Positions 1 through 7,767 of a DNA stretch of 64,000 bases are shown one piece after another. How positions within the stretch are numbered: the first letter of the stretch is position 1; every line of letters begins with the position of its first letter. Source of the stretch: Pseudoalteromonas shioyasakiensis (GTDB lineage Bacteria; Pseudomonadota; Gammaproteobacteria; Enterobacterales; Alteromonadaceae); contig NZ_JANIGL010000009.1 in NCBI RefSeq assembly GCF_024518675.1, positions 1 through 64,000 of the forward strand. Direction: 5' to 3'. The notes under the pieces are model-generated. The model searched no databases. It had not been told where the DNA came from and worked only from the letters and a program-made list of their open reading frames with translations. Position numbers and translations under genes: made by a program.

Positions 1-2
1 TT

Positions 3-120
3 TGCTTGGTGACAATAGCGTTTTGGACCCACCTGATCCCATGCCGAACTCAGTAGTGAAACGAAACAGCGCCGATGATAGTGTAGCATTTGTTATGTGA
101 AAGTAGGTCATCGCCAGGCT
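3..120 (+). rRNA. rrf: 5S ribosomal RNA
   Basis: The sequence matches gammaproteobacterial 5S rRNA: the conserved core around 30-60 (CCCACCTGATCCCATGCCG, then AACTCAGTAGTGAAAC) and closing helix I, where GCTTGG at 4-9 pairs with CCAGGC at 114-119. Exact ends are estimated from that helix. It is followed at once by an intrinsic terminator, so this is the last gene of an rRNA operon whose 16S and 23S genes lie left of the window. Confidence 0.95.
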
Positions 121-130
121 CCAAATAGAG

Positions 131-161
131 AAAGCCCGATTCGAAAGAGTCGGGCTTTTTT
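131..161 (+). terminator. Intrinsic terminator of the rRNA operon
   Basis: A GC-rich stem (GCCCGA at 134-139 with TCGGGC at 150-155, extended by A-T pairs) is followed by a run of seven T residues. It lies 11 bases after the 5S rRNA. Confidence 0.9.
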
Positions 162-180
162 ACGTTTACAGGAAAGTGAA

Positions 181-543
181 ATAGTAAGCGAGCATAAAGC
201 TAGCGAGCCGCACTGCGTCAACCTGAGCACCGTAGTGTGGGTTGAATATCATGAAACCCACGGGTAAAAATAGCTCGCGAGCTGCACAGCGTTAACCTGA
301 GCACCGTAGCATGGGTTGAGTACCACGAAACTCACGAATAACTGAACGCTAGTAATGTATGAGTGAAATATATTCCATGTCCTACATAGTTGCCATACTT
401 GCTCAGTGGGGGGAGGTCGGTCGGGGAGGTTGCTGGATCATTTTTGCATTGTTTATCATATCACTTACTTCTCATTACACAAAAAGGAAGTCAATGAGAG
501 CGCGAGCTGTTGATAGGAAATGCTATAAATAAACGATACTATT
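181..543. other. Gene-free stretch downstream of the rRNA operon
   Basis: No convincing reading frame. The left half holds an imperfect direct repeat (203-262 and 277-336, annotated separately). The rest (340-543) is ordinary intergenic DNA with a short G-rich patch near 408-430. It lies between the rRNA terminator and the 3' end of yjbQ on the other strand. Confidence 0.6.
203..336. repeat. Two-copy imperfect direct repeat with internal palindromes
   Basis: Copy A at 203-262 and copy B at 277-336 are offset by exactly 74 bases and share long blocks, including AACCTGAGCACCGTAG. Within copy A, GTGGGTT (237-243) and AACCCAC (256-262) form an inverted repeat; copy B keeps the same arms with compensating and single changes. 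The pattern resembles small REP/MITE-like palindromic repeats found beside rRNA and tRNA genes, but the family was not identified. Confidence 0.7.
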
Positions 544-969
544 TTAAGTTTGCCCTTGCAGCGTCGCTATAATACGTCTACTGCCCCCATGATCTCTGTG
601 CTCACCTAAGTAGATACCCTGCCAAGTGCCGAGTAGTAAGCGACCGTTATGAATGGGAATGGATAGTTCACAACCTAAGGTGCTAGCCTTGATATGAGCT
701 GGCATATCATCGTCGCCTTCATAATCATGACGGTAGTAGGGCTGTCTTTCAGGCACGAATTGATTGAAATGGCTTTCCATGTCCATACGAACTGTTGGAT
801 CAGCATTTTCGTTTATTGTTAAACTAGCTGAAGTGTGTTGTATAAAAAGGTGAAGCAGGCCTATTTTATAGTTGGATAGCTCGGGAAGCTGTGAAAGGAT
901 TTCGTCATCAATGATATGAAAACCTCGCGTACGAGGCTTCAAACTAATGCTTTTTTGTAACCAACTCAT
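544..969 (-). CDS. yjbQ: YjbQ family protein (secondary thiamine-phosphate synthase type)
   Basis: A 141-residue protein covering the whole UPF0047/YjbQ family, which is usually about 135-140 residues. Conserved features are HTSAS (45-49), NENAD (53-57) and GTWQGIYLGEHR (114-125), where the histidines form the presumed active site. Family members can show weak thiamine-phosphate synthase activity; their physiological role is unsettled. The start codon overlaps the stop of the upstream CheX-like gene (ATGA), so the two are probably translationally coupled. Confidence 0.9.
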   Translation of the reverse strand: MSWLQKSISLKPRTRGFHIIDDEILSQLPELSNYKIGLLHLFIQHTSASLTINENADPTVRMDMESHFNQFVPERQPYYRHDYEGDDDMPAHIKASTLGCELSIPIHNGRLLLGTWQGIYLGEHRDHGGSRRIIATLQGQT

Positions 970-1433
970 AATTTGTCAAAGCTGACTTCTATGTTTGCAT
1001 TACCAGAGTCAGATGTGAAAGGAATTAATATTTTAGCGCCTTCACTTTTATGGGTGATGGTATGCTCTGCACCAGAAACAACTATCGGTGTTGCCATATC
1101 GAAGTCATAGCCTTTTTCACCGAGTAAATTTTTTGCGCCACCGGTGACCATATTGGTAATTTCACCGACCATGTCAGTTACTTCTTCATTGACTGAGTCA
1201 GGGCGTTCACCGAGCATACGTTCCATAATAGTCAAAGCGAGGCTTTCATCAAAGGTTATAGAGAATGAGCCGCGGGTTTGTGGGCCAACCATTCCAATTA
1301 AACCTGATACATCACCGCAGGCAATTTCATCTTTTTTAATTCTAGGCTTGCCTGGCTTTAACTCTGTTTGTGCCATGGTGCTCAATACATTTAATAATGA
1401 CGCTAGAAAAGGATTGATGAACTCTACATTCAT
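966..1433 (-). CDS. CheX-like chemotaxis phosphatase domain protein
   Basis: A 155-residue single-domain protein of the CheC/CheX family. CheX-type proteins dephosphorylate CheY-like response regulators using a conserved E-x2-N pair; here it is Glu91-Ile-Thr-Asn94 in the helix EVTDMVGEITNMV. The N-terminal sequence MNVEFINPFLAS is typical of gammaproteobacterial stand-alone CheX proteins. No chemotaxis genes are nearby, and its regulator partner is unknown. It overlaps yjbQ by four bases. An upstream AAGGGAT is a plausible ribosome site. Confidence 0.85.
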   Translation of the reverse strand: MNVEFINPFLASLLNVLSTMAQTELKPGKPRIKKDEIACGDVSGLIGMVGPQTRGSFSITFDESLALTIMERMLGERPDSVNEEVTDMVGEITNMVTGGAKNLLGEKGYDFDMATPIVVSGAEHTITHKSEGAKILIPFTSDSGNANIEVSFDKL

Positions 1434-1513
1434 ATTTTACTTATCCCTTAAGTTTACAGTTTTACTGCTGTTATACATTTAAGTGTAGCGACTATTTTTA
1501 GTGCTGCACAAAA

Positions 1514-1948
1514 CTATTCTTTACAAGTTGCACATTTTCCGTGTGCTTCAATTGTTTGTCCTGAAACGATAAAGCCACTTTCTGCCGCTAAGCTATTAAG
1601 CTCATGAGATATTACCGTTGAGTGTAGCTCTTTCACAAAACCACAACTATCACATATTAAAAGTTGTACGGGATGGATATGATCAAAATGGTGGCACAAC
1701 ATAAATGCATTAGTACTTTCTATTTTGTGAATGAAGCCTAATTCAGCTAAAAAGTCTAAAGCTCGGTAAATAGTTGCTGGCTTTGCGCCTGATTCAGTAA
1801 GTTTTAATTGCTCTAATAAATCATAAGCACCAACCCCACCTTGCGCACTTGCAAGAAGGCGAAATACTTTTTCACGGATTGGAGTGAATCGTGCACCACG
1901 ATTGTCACACACTTGTTTGGCTTTACTAACGAGTGATTCTATATTCAT
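1514..1948 (-). CDS. zur: Zinc uptake regulator Zur (Fur family)
   Basis: A 144-residue Fur-superfamily repressor. The winged-helix half has AKPATIYRALDFLAELGFIHKIEST wording characteristic of Zur rather than Fur (quoted piece: PATIYRALDFL, 57-67). The structural zinc site is visible as Cys99-x2-Cys102 and Cys139-x2-Cys142, with Cys85-His-His and His136 as probable sensing ligands. It is expected to repress zinc importers when zinc is plentiful. It is shorter than E. coli Zur (171) because it lacks the C-terminal tail. No zinc-uptake gene is adjacent; a possibly metal-related ABC transporter lies at 44-46.5 kb. Confidence 0.9.
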   Translation of the reverse strand: MNIESLVSKAKQVCDNRGARFTPIREKVFRLLASAQGGVGAYDLLEQLKLTESGAKPATIYRALDFLAELGFIHKIESTNAFMLCHHFDHIHPVQLLICDSCGFVKELHSTVISHELNSLAAESGFIVSGQTIEAHGKCATCKE

Positions 1949-2337
1949 CTTCTCTTATCCTTACGCTACCGCGACATACTAACATATTGTATTGTAGTTG
2001 CAGCGTTTTTATTAGACAGTTTTATTCTAGAAAGTCTATCAATGCCCCATTAGAGTGGAGAAAGCGCTAAACTTCAATACTAATGATGGCAGCTTCTACT
2101 TTTACTATTTATTTGTAACTCACATTGATGAAATAACAGTGAATTATATTTAATAAAGTCAGGAGATAAACTTTATGTGTGCTCGTGTGCAATATTATTT
2201 TAAATACCATGCCATACTATTTACATTAAATATTGCTGTAAATGAAAATAAATTACATTTCAATGATTTATTCTTTGAAATATGCTCAAATTTTATCTAA
2301 ATTGTAGTAAGAAAGTTTTTAAATTTAAGGAATGGAA
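1949..2337. other. AT-rich divergent intergenic region
   Basis: About 390 bases between divergent zur and the lipoprotein gene, so it should hold both promoters. No RNA or reading frame was recognised. An inverted pair TGTAA (2237-2241) and TTACA (2253-2257) separated by 11 bases lies about 80 bases before the lipoprotein start and could be an operator. No clear Zur box was found. Confidence 0.4.
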
Positions 2338-2811
2338 ATGAAGCTTAAAAGTATCTTGTTATCAGCCATGCTTCTTGTAGGGGTTGTAGGTTGTGTAGAA
2401 CCAGAGTCAGATAATACATTAAAAGTGATTGAAGTGACGGATCATGCATTTAAGTTAAATGGTGAAGACGCTGTAACCGTTTTTATTGGTCATCGCGACT
2501 CTCCGGAGTTTGGCTTTACTATTTTAAAAAGCGACCTGAAAAAAGGCACGTTAATTCAATCAATTTCAGGAAGCGCTGACAACCTCAAGGTAAGTGCAAG
2601 TGTTGGGGCTAAGTATTATAAGCAATCTATGGAACAAGGCACTTCAGCTTCATTGCAAGTATTGGAGCTAGATAAGCAAGCTAAGACTGCAAAGCTCGCT
2701 GTTGGGGCTAAGTTATATGATCCAAACCTTAAAGATTTTAAAGAATTGGAGATTACAGTTGTTGAGTTAACTGGGGTTAATTTCGAAAATTTAGTTAAAG
2801 AACATCCTTAA
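2338..2811 (+). CDS. Small predicted lipoprotein of unknown function
   Basis: A 157-residue protein with a lipoprotein signal: MKLKSILLSAMLLVGVVGC, with the lipobox Cys at residue 19. I chose ATG 2338 rather than the in-frame ATG 2332 because AAGGA at 2327-2331 sits at normal spacing from the former and touches the latter. The mature part is mostly beta-rich and contains a duplicated phrase SVGAKYYK / AVGAKLYD. No family recognised. It stands alone between zur and dusA. Confidence 0.75.
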   Translation: MKLKSILLSAMLLVGVVGCVEPESDNTLKVIEVTDHAFKLNGEDAVTVFIGHRDSPEFGFTILKSDLKKGTLIQSISGSADNLKVSASVGAKYYKQSMEQGTSASLQVLELDKQAKTAKLAVGAKLYDPNLKDFKELEITVVELTGVNFENLVKEHP

Positions 2812-2851
2812 GTTATATAAACAGCCCCTTATACAACAGAAGAGCTTATTA

Positions 2852-2880
2852 TTGAAGGGATAGGGCTATTTGTGTAAAAT
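2852..2880 (+). promoter_or_regulatory. Predicted sigma-70 promoter of dusA
   Basis: TTGAAG (2852-2857) and TAAAAT (2875-2880) with a 17-base spacer. The transcript would start near 2887 and carry a short leader with a GCTGC/GCAGC hairpin before the dusA ribosome site. Confidence 0.5.
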
Positions 2881-2930
2881 GCAGCGCTTTTAAGATGCTG
2901 CTTTAGCAGCGAACTCCTGAGGATTTTACT

Positions 2931-3890
2931 TTGAATAGACGCTTTTCTGTTGCCCCCATGCTTGATTGGACAGATCGTCACTGCCGTACTTTTCATCGTA
3001 AAATGACAAAGCACGCGGTTCTCTATACAGAAATGGTTACCACGGGAGCGATTTTGTTTGGCCGTGGTGATTATTTGCATTTCAATCAGCATGAAGGCCC
3101 CGTTGCTCTCCAGCTAGGAGGCTCTGATCCGCAAGCGTTAGCGAAATGCGCAAAGCTTGCTGCTGAGCGTGGCTATGACGAAATTAACTTGAATGTAGGT
3201 TGTCCATCGGATCGTGTTCAAAACGGGCGATTTGGTGCATGCTTAATGGGAGAGCCGCAACTTGTAGCTGAATGTGTTGCAGCTATGAAGGCTGAAGTGA
3301 ATATACCCATTACAGTAAAAACACGTATTGGTATCGACGAGCAGGACTCATACGAATTTTTATGTGCATTGATTGAGGCAAGTCATAATGTTGGCTGTGA
3401 TGATTTTATTATTCATGCTCGCAAAGCATGGTTAAATGGTTTAAGCCCTAAAGAAAATCGTGAAGTTCCACCCCTTGACTATCCACGTGTTTATCAGCTG
3501 AAGAAAGATTACCCTCAACTTCATTTAAGTTTAAATGGGGGAGTTAAAACCATTGCTGATAGTCAAGCTCACCTGGAATATGTAGATGGCATAATGATTG
3601 GCCGCGAGGCGTATAGTAACCCATTTATTTTAAGTGAAGTTGATGAGGCTATCTACAACACCGAGGCGTTTACCTTATCTCGCCATGATGTTGTACGCTC
3701 CATGTATGATTATATTGAAACTGAGATGCAGCAGGGTGCTAATTTTTGGCATATCGCGCGTCATATGCTGGGTATTTTTCAAGGCCAACCAGGCGCACGA
3801 GGCTTTCGCCGTCACTTATCGGAAAATGGTCATGGTAAACAAGCTGATTTATCCGTTATGGATAAAGCATTAAGTTTCGTTCCTGAGTAA
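2931..3890 (+). CDS. dusA: tRNA-dihydrouridine(20/20a) synthase DusA
   Basis: A 319-residue flavoprotein that reduces uridines in the tRNA D-loop. It closely follows E. coli DusA: RFSVAPMLDWTDRHCR (4-19), ALQLGGSDP (59-67) and NLNVGCPSDRVQNG (86-99), with the likely catalytic Cys91. KTRIGID and INGG-type phosphate loops follow. The start is TTG at 2931, supported by TGAGGA at 2918-2923 seven bases upstream; the first ATG would remove part of the conserved N-terminus. It is monocistronic, with a terminator after it. Confidence 0.96.
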   Translation: MNRRFSVAPMLDWTDRHCRTFHRKMTKHAVLYTEMVTTGAILFGRGDYLHFNQHEGPVALQLGGSDPQALAKCAKLAAERGYDEINLNVGCPSDRVQNGRFGACLMGEPQLVAECVAAMKAEVNIPITVKTRIGIDEQDSYEFLCALIEASHNVGCDDFIIHARKAWLNGLSPKENREVPPLDYPRVYQLKKDYPQLHLSLNGGVKTIADSQAHLEYVDGIMIGREAYSNPFILSEVDEAIYNTEAFTLSRHDVVRSMYDYIETEMQQGANFWHIARHMLGIFQGQPGARGFRRHLSENGHGKQADLSVMDKALSFVPE

Positions 3891-3911
3891 TCATCATACT
3901 ATTGACTATAA

Positions 3912-3938
3912 AGAGCTGCTTTTAAAGTAGCTTTTTTT
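3912..3938 (+). terminator. Intrinsic terminator after dusA
   Basis: AGCTGCTTT and AAAGTAGCT (3914-3932) form a palindromic stem with one G-T pair, followed by TTTTTTT. Confidence 0.7.
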
Positions 3939-3949
3939 GATCCTAAAAC

Positions 3950-3980
3950 TTAGTCAAATACATACTTTTTTAGTCAAATA
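3950..3980 (+). promoter_or_regulatory. Direct repeat, possible enhancer site of the psp operon
   Basis: The 11-mer TTAGTCAAATA occurs at 3950-3960 and again at 3970-3980, exactly 20 bases (about two helical turns) apart. Both copies lie about 95-125 bases before the candidate sigma-54 element, where PspF binds in enterobacteria. The sequence itself was not matched to a PspF consensus; the assignment is from position and spacing. Confidence 0.35.
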
Positions 3981-4073
3981 AGCACTTTTATATTCAGCTT
4001 AAAGTCAGTTTTATAATCGGTTTTTGTTTTTAATTGACTGATTTAATGGGAATAAAAATTTATTTAGTGTACT

Positions 4074-4089
4074 TGGCATAAGTCTTGGA
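4074..4089 (+). promoter_or_regulatory. Candidate sigma-54 promoter of pspA
   Basis: TTGGCATAAGTCTTGGA has the -24 GG and -12 region in the spacing of sigma-54 promoters (TGGCAC-N5-TTGC), with a mismatch at the -12 GC. The psp operons of enterobacteria are sigma-54 dependent. This is a weak to moderate match. Confidence 0.4.
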
Positions 4090-4130
4090 CTCCTCTTGTT
4101 GTAATTCCCCATAATCAACAGGAGACAATC

Positions 4131-4799
4131 ATGGGTATAGTTAATCGCGTAACCGATCTTATTCAAGCGAATTTAGTATCTGCATTAGATAAAGCAGAAA
4201 ATCCGCAAAAATTATTAAACTTACTAATCCAGCAGATGCAACAAGCACTTGATGAGTGCCGCGCAACGGCCGCTGTTATTTTATGTGAAGAAAAAGCTTT
4301 AAAACGTGAGCAAACACAAAAACAAGCCTGTATCGATAATTGGCAAACTAAAGCTGAAATTGCGGTTAGTAAAGGCAGAGACGACCTTGCTGCTGCGGCA
4401 TTAAAAGAAAAGCAGCGAGTAGCCATTGAGTTGACTGCTATCACCCCTGAGCTCAGTAAGTTATCGGATTCGCTTACTAAACTGCAAGATGATGCACAGC
4501 GTTTACAAACAAAGCTTACGGAAGCAAAAGCCAAACAGGCTAGCTTAGAGCAAGTCCATAACGTGCTTGACGCACGAGTTCGTGTAAATCATCAATTAAA
4601 TAGTGACAAAGTTGCCCATGCGTTATCTCGCTTTGATGTGATAGAGCGTCGCGTTGAGTCGATAGAATCGCAAGTTGATGCGTACGATATAACTAAAGCA
4701 ACAAACACGACTGCTGAGCAAATTGACATGCTGGTTAAAGACGAAGCACTAGAGCAAGAGCTTGCTGCATTAAAAACAAAAGTTAAACAAACTGCTTAG
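4131..4799 (+). CDS. pspA: Phage shock protein A (PspA/IM30 family)
   Basis: A 222-residue coiled-coil protein with the family N-terminus MGIVNRVTDLIQANLVSALDKAE followed by NPQKLLNLLIQQMQ; the first helix is amphipathic and membrane binding. The rest is almost wholly helical. PspA family proteins are ESCRT-III-like and guard inner-membrane integrity under envelope stress; in enterobacteria PspA also inhibits the activator PspF. A good site AGGAGA lies just before the ATG. It heads a three-gene operon with the PspC-like gene ten bases downstream. The usual pspF and pspB are not in the neighbourhood. Confidence 0.93.
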   Translation: MGIVNRVTDLIQANLVSALDKAENPQKLLNLLIQQMQQALDECRATAAVILCEEKALKREQTQKQACIDNWQTKAEIAVSKGRDDLAAAALKEKQRVAIELTAITPELSKLSDSLTKLQDDAQRLQTKLTEAKAKQASLEQVHNVLDARVRVNHQLNSDKVAHALSRFDVIERRVESIESQVDAYDITKATNTTAEQIDMLVKDEALEQELAALKTKVKQTA

Positions 4800-4809
4800 G
4801 GGAAATATT

Positions 4810-5013
4810 ATGAATACTTATAACAATGAAAAAAATTGGTATAAAGATACTTTAAACAAAAAAATCTCAGGTGTATGTAGTGGTTTTGCGCGCCGATTTG
4901 ATTTTCCAATATGGGCAACACGGTTAGTTACAATTTTACTGTTTATACAATTTCCATTGTTTATTGGTGGTGGTTATTTAGCTGCACATTTTTGCTTAGA
5001 TAATAAGGCATAG
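4810..5013 (+). CDS. pspC: Small PspC-domain membrane protein
   Basis: A 67-residue protein consisting almost only of a PspC domain: a basic segment KKISGVCSGFARRFDFPIW (about 17-35) followed by a hydrophobic helix (about 38-60). E. coli PspC is about 119 residues, so the periplasmic/leucine-zipper part is missing. In the Psp system PspB/PspC sense envelope stress and bind PspA. Ribosome site GGGGAAAT precedes the ATG. It is tightly linked to pspA and the next membrane gene. Confidence 0.85.
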   Translation: MNTYNNEKNWYKDTLNKKISGVCSGFARRFDFPIWATRLVTILLFIQFPLFIGGGYLAAHFCLDNKA

Positions 5014-5025
5014 TAGGAGAAGGTC

Positions 5026-5349
5026 ATGAAATTTATTGCTATTTGCTTACTTGTTATCGCTTTTATAATGTATAGCCCTTTTCAAATGGTGCAATTTGAT
5101 TCATGGCAACTTCCTTTGATTATTGCGGATTTAAGCTGGGTGGGGATGGAGTTATTTGGTGCACTACTTGCTGTCGTCGCTGTTATAGCTGTCGTTGCAT
5201 TGCTAAGTGTTGGCTTATTGGGCGCAGGCGTAATTATAGGGGTTGGCGTTGTGTTAGCTCTGTTGTTTGGTTCGGTAATGATCATCTGGCCTCTAGTACT
5301 GATAGCCTGTTTATGTTGGCTTATTACAGATAACAAAAAAGCAGCTTAA
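5026..5349 (+). CDS. Small hydrophobic protein of the psp operon
   Basis: A 107-residue, very hydrophobic protein: one N-terminal membrane segment (about 3-20), then a long Val/Ala/Gly-rich hydrophobic stretch (about 40-100) that could form two or three helices, ending in DNKKAA. It starts 12 bases after the PspC-like gene with a strong site (AGGAGAAGG). Its position suggests a membrane partner of PspA, taking the place of PspB/PspD/PspG, but I do not recognise a family. Confidence 0.7.
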   Translation: MKFIAICLLVIAFIMYSPFQMVQFDSWQLPLIIADLSWVGMELFGALLAVVAVIAVVALLSVGLLGAGVIIGVGVVLALLFGSVMIIWPLVLIACLCWLITDNKKAA

Positions 5350-5446
5350 TTTTTACTAAGCGTATTTGTCTGGCTAATTTTAATGACTATTTTTTCGCAA
5401 ATATGCTAAATTTAGGCAATAAAATGATTTAGCAACAAGGATCGAA

Positions 5447-5965
5447 ATGACATTCAAACCACTAATTACATTGCTTTCATCTGCTCTTTTAGTAATGGGC
5501 TTTTATTCATCAGCGGTATTTGCACACGCTGAACATCATCATGATGGTGATAGTGAGGTTATTGTAAGTAATGCACAGGTAAGAGTTTTTCTACCAGCGA
5601 GCAAGTCGACAGTGGGTTATTTAAGCATTGTTAATCATGGTGAAGCTGATGTAACACTAACAAAAGCGGAAATTGACAGTTTAGGTCGTGTCGAGATCCA
5701 CGAGCATGCTCATGTAAACGGTATGATGAAGATGCAAAAGGTTGATTCATTGTTGATAAAAGCTCACCAGCAGCTTGACTTCAAACCCGGGGGTTACCAT
5801 TTGATGGCTTTTGAGCCAAGCGAACTAATAAAAGTCGGGCAAGAATTAAAACTCACGCTATATTTTAGTGATGGAAACCGAGTTTTTACTCAAGCTCAAG
5901 TGGTGTCATTGGAAAGTCAGGTAGAGCAAACAGCGCAACCTGAGCAGCATCACACACATCATTAG
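5447..5965 (+). CDS. PCu(A)C-type periplasmic copper chaperone
   Basis: A 172-residue secreted protein. The signal peptide ends near VFAHA (about 22-27). The mature part has the copper-binding pattern of PCu(A)C proteins: EIHEHAHVNGMMKMQ followed about 25 residues later by GGYHLMAFEP, giving His and Met ligands. His-rich ends (HAEHHHDGD at the N-terminus, HHTHH at the C-terminus) may add metal sites. The family delivers Cu(I) to cytochrome oxidase. It heads a probable operon with the DUF2333 and TIGR04219 genes. Confidence 0.88.
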   Translation: MTFKPLITLLSSALLVMGFYSSAVFAHAEHHHDGDSEVIVSNAQVRVFLPASKSTVGYLSIVNHGEADVTLTKAEIDSLGRVEIHEHAHVNGMMKMQKVDSLLIKAHQQLDFKPGGYHLMAFEPSELIKVGQELKLTLYFSDGNRVFTQAQVVSLESQVEQTAQPEQHHTHH

Positions 5966-5973
5966 GAGGTTGA

Positions 5974-6960
5974 ATGTCACAACATAAAGGGAAAATAATC
6001 GGTGCTATTGTACTGATGTTTATTTTGTTTTACGCAATTGCTGTTTATTGGAGTGCTGAGCCTGAGCGAGTCAATGTATTAGCTCATGCTAAACAAGAAG
6101 CGCAACAACGAGGTGAAAAGCTCGTAACAGGTTACACTACAACTTCTGCACTCATTAATGTTACTAGCACTTTATTAAATAAGCCGGGCGGCTATTTATC
6201 TAACGATATGATGCCACCAAGTGTATTTATGGATAACATGCCTGCTTGGGAATATGGGGCGTTAGAAATGTCTCGTGATTTGGCCTTGTCGATGAGAAAA
6301 GACTTTAGCCGCTCTCAATCTCAGTCAACCGAGCATGTCGCTCTAAAAAAAGCGCAGCCGCAATTTAATATTAGCTCTGAAGCTTGGGCTTGGCCTAGCG
6401 CTGAGAGTGAATACCAAAAAGGGATTGATTTTTTAATTGTTTACCGCTCGCAAATTGCAGATCAAAATGATCGCGAGAGTCAATTTTATGCACGTGCTGA
6501 CAACCTACGAAGCTGGCTAAAAGAAGCTGAAAAGCGTCTGGGTAGTTTGAGCCAACGTTTAAGCGCAAGTGTAGGCCAAGATAGATTAAATACTGATTTA
6601 GCAGGTGATAAAGAAGCGCATCAGGCAACATATACACCATTACAAAATCAAGTTAAAACCTCATGGTGGGAGATTGATGATGTCTTTTATGAATCACGAG
6701 GAGCAACTTGGGCTTTATTACATTTTTTGCAAGCTGTAGAATATGATTTTGCTGATGTATTAGAAAAAAAGAATGCCCGTGTTAGCTTACAACAGATTAT
6801 TCGTGAGTTAGAGGCAACCCAAGAAACAGTTTGGAGTCCGATGATTTTAAACGGGAGTGGTTTTGGGCTTGTTGCAAATCACTCATTAGTAATGGCAAAT
6901 TATATTTCACGAGCCAATGCGGCTCTTATTGAACTTAGCGAACTTTTAGCGCAAGGATAA
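5974..6960 (+). CDS. DUF2333 family inner-membrane protein
   Basis: A 328-residue protein with a single N-terminal membrane anchor (about 8-27) and a large periplasmic helical domain. The signature PGGYLSNDMMPPSVFMDNMP (72-91) is the hallmark of DUF2333. Function unknown. It starts eight bases after the copper chaperone with AGGAGG as ribosome site, and the next gene follows three bases after its stop, so the three are probably co-transcribed. Confidence 0.85.
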   Translation: MSQHKGKIIGAIVLMFILFYAIAVYWSAEPERVNVLAHAKQEAQQRGEKLVTGYTTTSALINVTSTLLNKPGGYLSNDMMPPSVFMDNMPAWEYGALEMSRDLALSMRKDFSRSQSQSTEHVALKKAQPQFNISSEAWAWPSAESEYQKGIDFLIVYRSQIADQNDRESQFYARADNLRSWLKEAEKRLGSLSQRLSASVGQDRLNTDLAGDKEAHQATYTPLQNQVKTSWWEIDDVFYESRGATWALLHFLQAVEYDFADVLEKKNARVSLQQIIRELEATQETVWSPMILNGSGFGLVANHSLVMANYISRANAALIELSELLAQG

Positions 6961-6963
6961 AAC

Positions 6964-7722
6964 ATGAAAAAGTACTGTTTAGCTGCTGCCCTTTCAATGG
7001 CATCTTTAGCTCCAGTAGCTCACGCAGACACACTATTAGGTCTATATGTCGGTGTTGATGCTTGGCAATCTGAAAACTCAGGTAGCTTTGCAGATCGAGG
7101 TAATATGCAAAGCTTCGATTTTGAAGATGAAACATTTACAAGTTACTATGCCGCTCTTGAGCACCCGATCCCATTGGTGCCAAATATAAAGCTTAAATAT
7201 ACTGATTTGGAGCTTAATGGTTATGCTAAATTAGATGAATCATTTGAATTTGGTGGTAGCGACTTTGCTGTTGGCTCAGAAGTGAACACTTTAAGTGATT
7301 TATCACACGTTGATTATATTCTCTATTATGAAATTTTTGACAACGATCTAGTATCAATTGATTTAGGTGTGAATGCTAAGCAGTTTGATGGTGAAATTGT
7401 TGTAACTGATGAAAATGATTCAAGTAATACTGAAACTGTCGATTTTTCTGGCTTGGTGCCATTAGTGTATGGGCGTGGTGAAATCGGCCTTCCACTTAGT
7501 GGCTTTAGCGTCTTCTTTGAAGGCAGCTTATTGGCAATCGATGATAGCAAAGTACAAGACTATCAGTTAGGAATTGCGTGGGCGTTACTTGATAATTTAG
7601 CTATTGATTTAGATATTAAAGCGGGTTATCGCCAAATGACCTTAGAGCTGGATGATATTGATGATTTGTATACTAACATTGATGCATCAGGCCCATTTGC
7701 AGGCGTGCAAATTCATTTCTAA
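6964..7722 (+). CDS. TIGR04219 family outer-membrane beta-barrel protein
   Basis: A 252-residue protein with a clear signal peptide (MKKYCLAAALSMASLAPVAHA) and a mature part of alternating beta strands ending in VQIHF, a typical outer-membrane C-terminal phenylalanine. The opening DTLLGLYVGVDAWQSENSG and the late LAIDLDIKAGYRQM are typical of TIGR04219 proteins. Function unknown. Ribosome site AAGGA lies inside the end of the DUF2333 gene. Confidence 0.85.
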   Translation: MKKYCLAAALSMASLAPVAHADTLLGLYVGVDAWQSENSGSFADRGNMQSFDFEDETFTSYYAALEHPIPLVPNIKLKYTDLELNGYAKLDESFEFGGSDFAVGSEVNTLSDLSHVDYILYYEIFDNDLVSIDLGVNAKQFDGEIVVTDENDSSNTETVDFSGLVPLVYGRGEIGLPLSGFSVFFEGSLLAIDDSKVQDYQLGIAWALLDNLAIDLDIKAGYRQMTLELDDIDDLYTNIDASGPFAGVQIHF

Positions 7723-7740
7723 ATCACTTTAGATGTTTAT

Positions 7741-7767
7741 CGTGGCATTACTTGTTAGTGTGCCACG
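7741..7767. terminator. Possible bidirectional hairpin between convergent genes
   Basis: CGTGGCA (7741-7747) and TGCCACG (7761-7767) can pair around the 3' end of the minus-strand TIGR03899 gene, 19 bases after the plus-strand TIGR04219 gene. It lacks a strong T run, so terminator function is uncertain. Confidence 0.35.

Noticed and set aside
1144..1482. Plus-strand 112-residue reading frame
   Set aside because: Lies antisense to the CheX-like gene, has no ribosome site and no recognisable protein features.
1949..2337. Zur box in the zur upstream region
   Set aside because: No sequence resembling the known palindromic Zur operator was found; only a loose TGTAA/TTACA pair is present.
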